Positions 33,543 through 38,044 of a stretch of DNA of 38,044 bases are shown here, piece after piece (the first letter of the stretch is position 1; each line of letters starts with the position of its first letter). Under the pieces are notes generated by a model. The model did no database searches, was not told where the DNA came from, and was given only the letters and a program-made list of their open reading frames with translations. The stretch spans positions 1 to 38,044 of the forward strand of contig JAICHZ010000003.1 of assembly GCA_025924655.1 (NCBI GenBank), read 5' to 3'. A program made the position numbers and the translations under genes. The DNA is from Pseudonocardiaceae bacterium. Its GTDB lineage: Bacteria > Actinomycetota > Actinomycetes > Mycobacteriales > Pseudonocardiaceae.

Positions 33543-36500
33543 TCACACCTCCGTCCCGGTCTGCTCGGTGATCCCGGCCCTTGCCTGGTACTGCGCGACG
33601 AGCTCGTTGCGGGCCTGGCCGCGCGGTCGCCGGCCCGGCTGGATGTCGCACGCCAGCGCCTTGACCTCCTGGATGTGCACATTGGGATCGAGTGACAGGT
33701 GGGTCAGCTCGTTGGCCGGATCGCCGGTGGCCAGGCCGTTGTTACCCCAGTGGTAGGGCAACCCGACATGGTGCACCCGCCTGCCGTGCACAGTCATCGG
33801 CGTCAACCGCTCGGTGACCAGCACCCGCGCCTCGATCGCGCCACGGGCGGTGACGATGGTCGCCCAGCCGGTGTGCTCCAGGCCGCGCTCGGCGGCCAGC
33901 TCCGGGGAGACCTCGCAGAAGAACTCTGGTGCGAGCTCGGCGAGATAGGGCAGGAACCGGCTCATCCCGCCTGCGGTGTGATGCTCGGCGATCCGGTAGG
34001 TGCTGCACACGTACGGGAACACCGCCGCACCCGGCTCGTCGCCGCTGGGCTGGAACCGGTCGTCGCGGTGCACCATCGTGGTGATCTGCCGGACCGGGTT
34101 GCGCTGCTGGCGGTACAGCAGGTTGGGGACCGGGGACTCCTGCGGCTCGTAGTGTGTTGGCAGCGGCCCGTCGGTCAACCCCGCCGGGACGAACAGTCAG
34201 GACTTTCCGTCGGCCTGCATGACGAACGGGTCGATGCCGGCCAGCGCCTCGGCCCCGGTTGCGCCGGTCGGCGGCCGGTAGTGCGGGGACTTCGCGGCGC
34301 TGAAGTCCGGGATGTCATGCCCGGTCCACAGCGCCTTGTCCTCATCCCACCAGACCAGCGCCTTGCGCTCGCTCCAGGGCTTGCCGTCGGGATCGGCCGA
34401 GGCCCGGTTGTAGAGGATTCGGCGGTTGGCCGGCCAGGCCCAACCCCACTGCTTGGCCACCCAATCCTGCTGTATCCCGGGCTTGCGTCGGGACGCCTGG
34501 TTGATCCCGTTGGTGTAGACCCCGCAGTAGATCCAGCAACCGCAGGCCGTCGAGCCGTCCTCATTGAGCTGTTCGTAAGAGGTCAGCGGGCCACCCTCGG
34601 CATCCCAGCCGTTGATCTCGGCCAGCACCGCCTCCGCCTCAGGTTCGGCGATCTCGGGGCGGGCGGGAGAACTCTTGGTGGGGTAGTCCCAGGTGAGATC
34701 CAGGATCGGGCGATCCATCTCATCCGTGCTCGATGCCAGCTTCTCCCGGATGATCCGGCCGAGGTGGAAGGTGAACCATAGGTCGCTTCGCGCGTCACCG
34801 GACGGCTCGACGGCCTGGTGGTGCCACTGCAGCATCCGCTGGGTGTTGGTGAAGCTGCCGTCCTTTTCGGTGTGCGCCGCGGCAGGCAGGAAGAAGACCT
34901 CGGTGCCGATGTCTTCCGTTGTCAACTCGCCGGACTCGATCTCCGGGCTGTCCTTCCACCAGGTGGCGCTTTCGATCAGCGAGAAGTCCCGGACCACTAA
35001 CCATTCCAGATTGGCCATGCCCAGCCGCTGCATCTTGGCGTTGGCCGAACCGACCGCGGGGTTCTCGCCCATCAGAAAATAGCCCTTGCAGTCCCCTGCA
35101 AGCTGGGCCATCACCGTCTCGTAAGTGGAGTGGCTGCCGGTGAGCCTGGGCAGATAGTCGAAGCAGAAGTCGTTCTCTGGAATGGCCGCCGGGCCCCACC
35201 ACGCCTTGAGTAGGCTGACGGTGTAGGCCCGCATCTCCGCCCAGTAGCTCTTTTTCGGCGACTCACCCTGGATGAATGAGTCGAGGTCCTGGTGGGAATG
35301 CGCGTGGGGCATCGGGATGTAGCCGGGCAGCAGGTTAAACAGCGTCGGGATGTCCGTACTGCCTTGGATCGACGAGTGCCCGCGCAACGCCATGATCCCG
35401 CCGCCGGGGCGGCCGATGTTGCCCAGCAGCTGCTGGAGTATCGCCGCGGTGCGGATGTACTGCACACCCACGGTGTGCTGAGTCCAGCCGACCGAGTAGA
35501 CGAACGCACTGGTGCGCTCTCGCCCGGAGTTCTCGCTGAGCAGTTCGCACACCTGGAGGAAGGTGTCGACCGGCACGCCGGTGATGTCGGAAACCATCTC
35601 GGGGGTGTACCGGGCGTAGTGTTTTTTGAGTACCTGGAAGACGCACCGAGGGTGCTCCAACGTCGGGTCGACCTGCGGGACTCCGCTGATCGCGGCGCCA
35701 CCTGAGCCGTGCGACTCGCCGCGCCCGGACTGGTGCACGCCCTTTGTGCTCTTGCCGCCGTTCTTGCCGCCGACCTTGTCCTGATACTCCTGGTCGCGGT
35801 GCCCGGACGCGGCCTGGACCTCCATTCCTTCGTACTGCCAGGTGTGGAAGTCATAGGTGCGCTCGTCGGGATCGAGCCCGGAGAACACGCCCGCCAGGTC
35901 CTCGGTGTCCTGGAAATCCTCGGTGAGGATGGTTCCGGCGTTGGTGTAGGCGACCACGTAATCGCGGAAAAATTTGTCGTTGGCCAAGACGTAGTTGATG
36001 ATTCCACCGAGGAAGGCGATATCGGTGCCGGCGCGCAGCGGAACGTGAAGATCGGCTAACGCACTGGTCCGGGTGAACCGCGGGTCTACGTGAATGACCT
36101 TCGCCCCGCGGGCTTTGGCCTCCATCACCCACTGGAATCCCACCGGGTGGCACTCGGCCATGTTCGAGCCCTCGATGAGGATGCAATCAGAGTTCTGCAA
36201 GTCCTGCTGGAAGGTCGTCGCGCCGCCGCGACCGAAGCTGGTCCCCAAACTGGGGACGGTGGAAGAGTGTCAAATACGGGCCTGATTCTCGATCTGCACC
36301 GCGCCCAGCGCGGTGAACAGCTTCTTGATCAGGTAGTTCTCCTCATTGTCCAGGGTGGCCCCGCCCAGGCTGGCGAAGCCGAGCGTGCGCCGGGTGCGCT
36401 TGCCCTCGACCTCCCACTGCCAGCCCTCCCGACGGGTCTTGATCACCCGGTCGGCAATCATGTCCATCGCCTGGTCCAGCGGGAGTATTTCCCATTCCGT

Positions 36501-36830
36501 GCTGTGCGGACGCCGGTAGAGCACCTCGTACTTGCGCGCCGAACCGGTGACGAGCTGCATCGTCGACGACCCCCGCGGGCACAGCCTGCCGCGGCTGACC
36601 GGCGAATCCGGGTCACCCTCGACCTGGACGACCTTCTCGTTTTTCACATAGACGTTCTGGCCGCACCCCACCGCGCAGAACGGACACACCGACTTGACGA
36701 CCTTGTCCGCGGTCGCGGTGCGGGCTTTGAGATGCTTGCTGTGGGCGCTCTTGGCCGCGGCGCCCCGCCCGAGCGGATCCGCACCGGTCAGCTGCCGGTA
36801 GACCGGCCACCCCTCGATCCAGCTCCTCAT
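33543..36830 (-). CDS. fdhA: Formate dehydrogenase alpha subunit, selenocysteine-containing
   Basis: Molybdopterin-dependent catalytic subunit, 1095 codons read through two in-frame UGA codons. N-terminal [4Fe-4S] site: CPFCAVGCGQ with GRLCPRG. Catalytic position: QARI-UGA-HSSTVPSLG (36270-36272), where Sec or Cys is the molybdenum ligand, followed by GTSFGRGGATTFQQDL. The middle part is the molybdopterin domain; the last part (TDGPLPTHYEPQ to the C-terminus) is the dinucleotide-binding domain. The second UGA (34197-34199) lies between QADGKS and LFVPAGL, where relatives have Trp. ATG 36830 follows GGGAG; GTG 36854, overlapping the hemerythrin stop, is the alternative. All parts share one frame. 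Confidence 0.9.
34197..34199 (-). other. Second in-frame UGA in fdhA
   Basis: TGA in the same frame as the preceding and following coding sequence. The next codons (LFVPAGLTDGPLPTHYEPQ) continue the family alignment, and relatives have Trp (TGG) here. One-base change, read-through, second Sec or sequencing error are all possible. Confidence 0.85.
36241..36257 (-). promoter_or_regulatory. SECIS-like hairpin
   Basis: On the mRNA a perfect 6-bp stem (GUCCCC/GGGGAC) with loop AGUUU begins 12 bases after the UGA, so the apical loop falls 19-23 bases downstream, the distance used by bacterial SECIS elements. The loop has the GU found in SelB-bound loops but is not the E. coli GGUCU type. Confidence 0.6.
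36270..36272 (-). other. UGA selenocysteine codon at the catalytic site
   Basis: TGA on the minus strand between Ile (QARI) and His (HSSTV). This is exactly where formate dehydrogenases carry Sec or Cys followed by His, and homology continues without a break on both sides. Confidence 0.88.
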
Positions 36831-36850
36831 GCCGCTCCCTTCGGTTCCAC

Positions 36851-37780
36851 TCACGAGCTCTTCTTGGGCCGCCCGCGGCGCTTGGCTGGACGGTCCGCCA
36901 CCGTGTCTCGAACCTTGTCCACCGCCGCCGCGGCAGCGCCGACGGTCTTGAGTACAGCGGGCTTGGCGGGGGTGTGTGGGTGCGGCCGGGTCGGCGCGAG
37001 CTTCTTCGCTGTGAGCAGTTTTTCGCCCAGCTCGCGGCGCTCGTCGTCAGACATGACCGATTTCAGCTGCAGGAACAGCTTCTCTTCGTAGGCGACGTGC
37101 TTGCGCAGTAGCAGCACCAGCTGCTCCACCAGGTCGTCGAACTCATCGGTGTCGGACTCGAGCTTGCCCAGCGCGGTCAGCGTGTCCTTGCCCTGCTGCT
37201 CCTGCTCGATGGCCTCGTCCGCCCAGCGGTCTCCGTCGGGCATCGCCTGGCGCACCGCGGGCCAGAAGTACTCCTCCTCGACCGCCTCATGCTGGGACAG
37301 CTTCACCGTGATCATGTCGACGATCGACTTGCGGCGTGACATCTGCGCGGCACTGCCGCCGGTGGCGTGGCTGGGCAGCGTCTCGAGCTGTTCCTGTAGC
37401 GCCTTGACCTGGTTGTGGTCCCGAGTGAGCACCACCAGCGCGTCATGGTCGTCGTCGGGGTCCTGGATCTCGCCGGGCTCGGCATCGCGCTGCTGCGCCG
37501 CTGCCTGCATCTGGGCGTCCGCGGCGACCCGGCTCTTGATCCAGTTGAGCACGCCCTCCTTGGTCGTGGGGTTCTCGGCCTCAGCGCCCAGCAGGTACTG
37601 CGCGCTGGGCAGCGCACCCGGGCGTTGCCGTTCGGCCTCGGTGTAGGTGTCGCTGCCGTCAGCTGGCATACCGGTGGCTATCAGGTAGGCCTGCCCCGCC
37701 GGCACCCCCAACCGCCGCCCGATCGCGGGATAGTCGTGCCCCTGCTCCAACAATGCCCGAATCTGGTCTCTCGTGGGCAC
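36851..37780 (-). CDS. Hemerythrin-domain protein with AT-hook-like tail
   Basis: A 309-aa protein. Residues 1-95: a short region starting MPTRDQIRALLEQGHDYPAI that resembles a helix-turn-helix/resolvase-like segment (AIGRRLGVPAGQAYLIATG). Residues about 110-245: a hemerythrin-like four-helix bundle with di-iron-type ligands (DHDALVVLTRDHNQV, SQHEAVEEEYFWPAV, RKHVAYEEKLFLQL). The tail is Lys/Pro/Ala-rich and ends AKRRGRPKKSS, an AT-hook-like RGRP. GTG 37780 has GGAGG six bases upstream. First gene of the fdh operon, overlapping the alternative fdhA GTG. A role as an O2/NO/redox-responsive regulator is inferred. Confidence 0.85.
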   Translation of the reverse strand: MPTRDQIRALLEQGHDYPAIGRRLGVPAGQAYLIATGMPADGSDTYTEAERQRPGALPSAQYLLGAEAENPTTKEGVLNWIKSRVAADAQMQAAAQQRDAEPGEIQDPDDDHDALVVLTRDHNQVKALQEQLETLPSHATGGSAAQMSRRKSIVDMITVKLSQHEAVEEEYFWPAVRQAMPDGDRWADEAIEQEQQGKDTLTALGKLESDTDEFDDLVEQLVLLLRKHVAYEEKLFLQLKSVMSDDERRELGEKLLTAKKLAPTRPHPHTPAKPAVLKTVGAAAAAVDKVRDTVADRPAKRRGRPKKSS

Positions 37781-37819
37781 GCGCTACCTCCTGCTGCTGC
37801 GAGCAACACTGCGGCTGAC

Positions 37820-37844
37820 ATACCCGCCGTGTCGCCACGGAAAC
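37820..37844 (-). promoter_or_regulatory. SigF/SigB-type promoter of the hemerythrin-fdh operon
   Basis: On the minus strand GTTT (37841-37844), exactly 15 bases, then GGGTAT (37820-37825): a perfect match to the consensus, about 40 bases upstream of the GTG with its GGAGG. Confidence 0.75.
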
Positions 37845-37860
37845 CGACGCACGCCGCTCT

Positions 37861-37885
37861 GTTTGGTTGCGACTGGTCCGGGAAG
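37861..37885 (+). promoter_or_regulatory. SigF/SigB-type promoter of the right-end gene
   Basis: GTTT (37861-37864), 15 bases, GGGAAG (37880-37885), 54 bases before the ATG at 37939. Divergent from, and 16 bases away from, the fdh-operon promoter. Confidence 0.6.
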
Positions 37886-37938
37886 TTCCGTTGTGGCTGG
37901 TCGACCGTCGGATCCAGTCGGGCACAGGAGGCTGAGAC

Positions 37939-38044
37939 ATGTCGAACGCTGCACGGTCCGCTGTGCCCTATCAGCAGGTGATGACCGACTCAGCGGATGG
38001 ATCGCTAGCCCGGGATGCGACGCGTATCGTGTTGCGTCCGATCG
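37939..38044 (+). CDS. Unidentified protein, 5' part only
   Basis: Thirty-five codons before the window ends: MSNAARSAVPYQQVMTDSAD, then a segment ending TRIVLRPI. AGGAGG at 37926-37931, seven bases before the ATG, makes the start convincing. The IVLRP motif after a short variable head recalls the start of GPR1/FUN34/YaaH-type acetate permeases, but there is too little sequence to name it. It has a SigF-like promoter and is divergent from the hemerythrin-fdh operon. Confidence 0.7.
   Translation, partial: MSNAARSAVPYQQVMTDSADGSLARDATRIVLRPI

Noticed and set aside
36090-37091. 333-codon plus-strand open frame over fdhA and the hemerythrin gene
   Set aside because: Antisense to two well-supported genes and without recognisable domains.

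Overview
The window is high-GC actinobacterial chromosome. Gene content and order point to the Pseudonocardiales (inference): the origin-proximal block fhaA-fhaB-pstP-rodA-pbpA-pknA-pknB, then a pabA/trpG-type gene, a class E sortase, crgA, a rhomboid protease and ppiA, as in mycobacteria and their relatives. Starts are often GTG, Shine-Dalgarno sites are strong (GGAGG), and genes overlap by 1-4 bases. There is no rRNA, confident tRNA, CRISPR array, prophage or insertion sequence.

Layout. 0.1-9.3 kb: Ser/Thr kinase, phosphatase, FHA-domain and peptidoglycan-elongation operon on the plus strand. 9.3-13.9 kb: glutamine amidotransferase, a 51-residue membrane peptide, sortase E, CrgA, rhomboid, cyclophilin, a small membrane protein and a DUF2020 lipoprotein. 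14.3-15.8 kb: a His-rich secreted protein with a C-terminal LAQTG sorting signal, the likely kind of client for the sortase. 16.5-19.6 kb: a copper module (DUF5134, YcnI, CopC-CopD fusion). 19.7-26.3 kb: accessory genes: acidic 58-residue protein, GNAT, an atypical cytochrome P450, DedA, a MEDS-ATPase sensor, FNT-family channel, HAD phosphatase, CsbD and an RNA methyltransferase. 26.3-31.5 kb: Ku, a coiled-coil protein, a broken aldo/keto reductase, a SigF/SigB-type sigma factor, a conserved hypothetical, a 29-residue membrane peptide and a drifting haloacid-dehalogenase-like gene. 31.5-37.8 kb: a hemerythrin protein followed by a three-subunit formate dehydrogenase. The last 106 bases start another gene.

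The formate dehydrogenase alpha gene reads through an in-frame UGA at the catalytic position (selenocysteine), with a hairpin just downstream. A second in-frame UGA sits further on, where tryptophan is expected. The open reading frames that look like three genes are one 1095-codon gene.

A second theme is general stress control. The window encodes a SigF-type sigma factor and a MEDS plus anti-sigma-type ATPase sensor. GTTK-N14/15-GGGWA promoters precede that sensor, csbD, the hemerythrin-fdh operon and the divergent gene at the right end. I infer that this SigF-like factor controls the selenoprotein formate dehydrogenase operon. A third theme is a family of long palindromes with GTCGTGAACTCGAC arms, found just past gene ends at three places.
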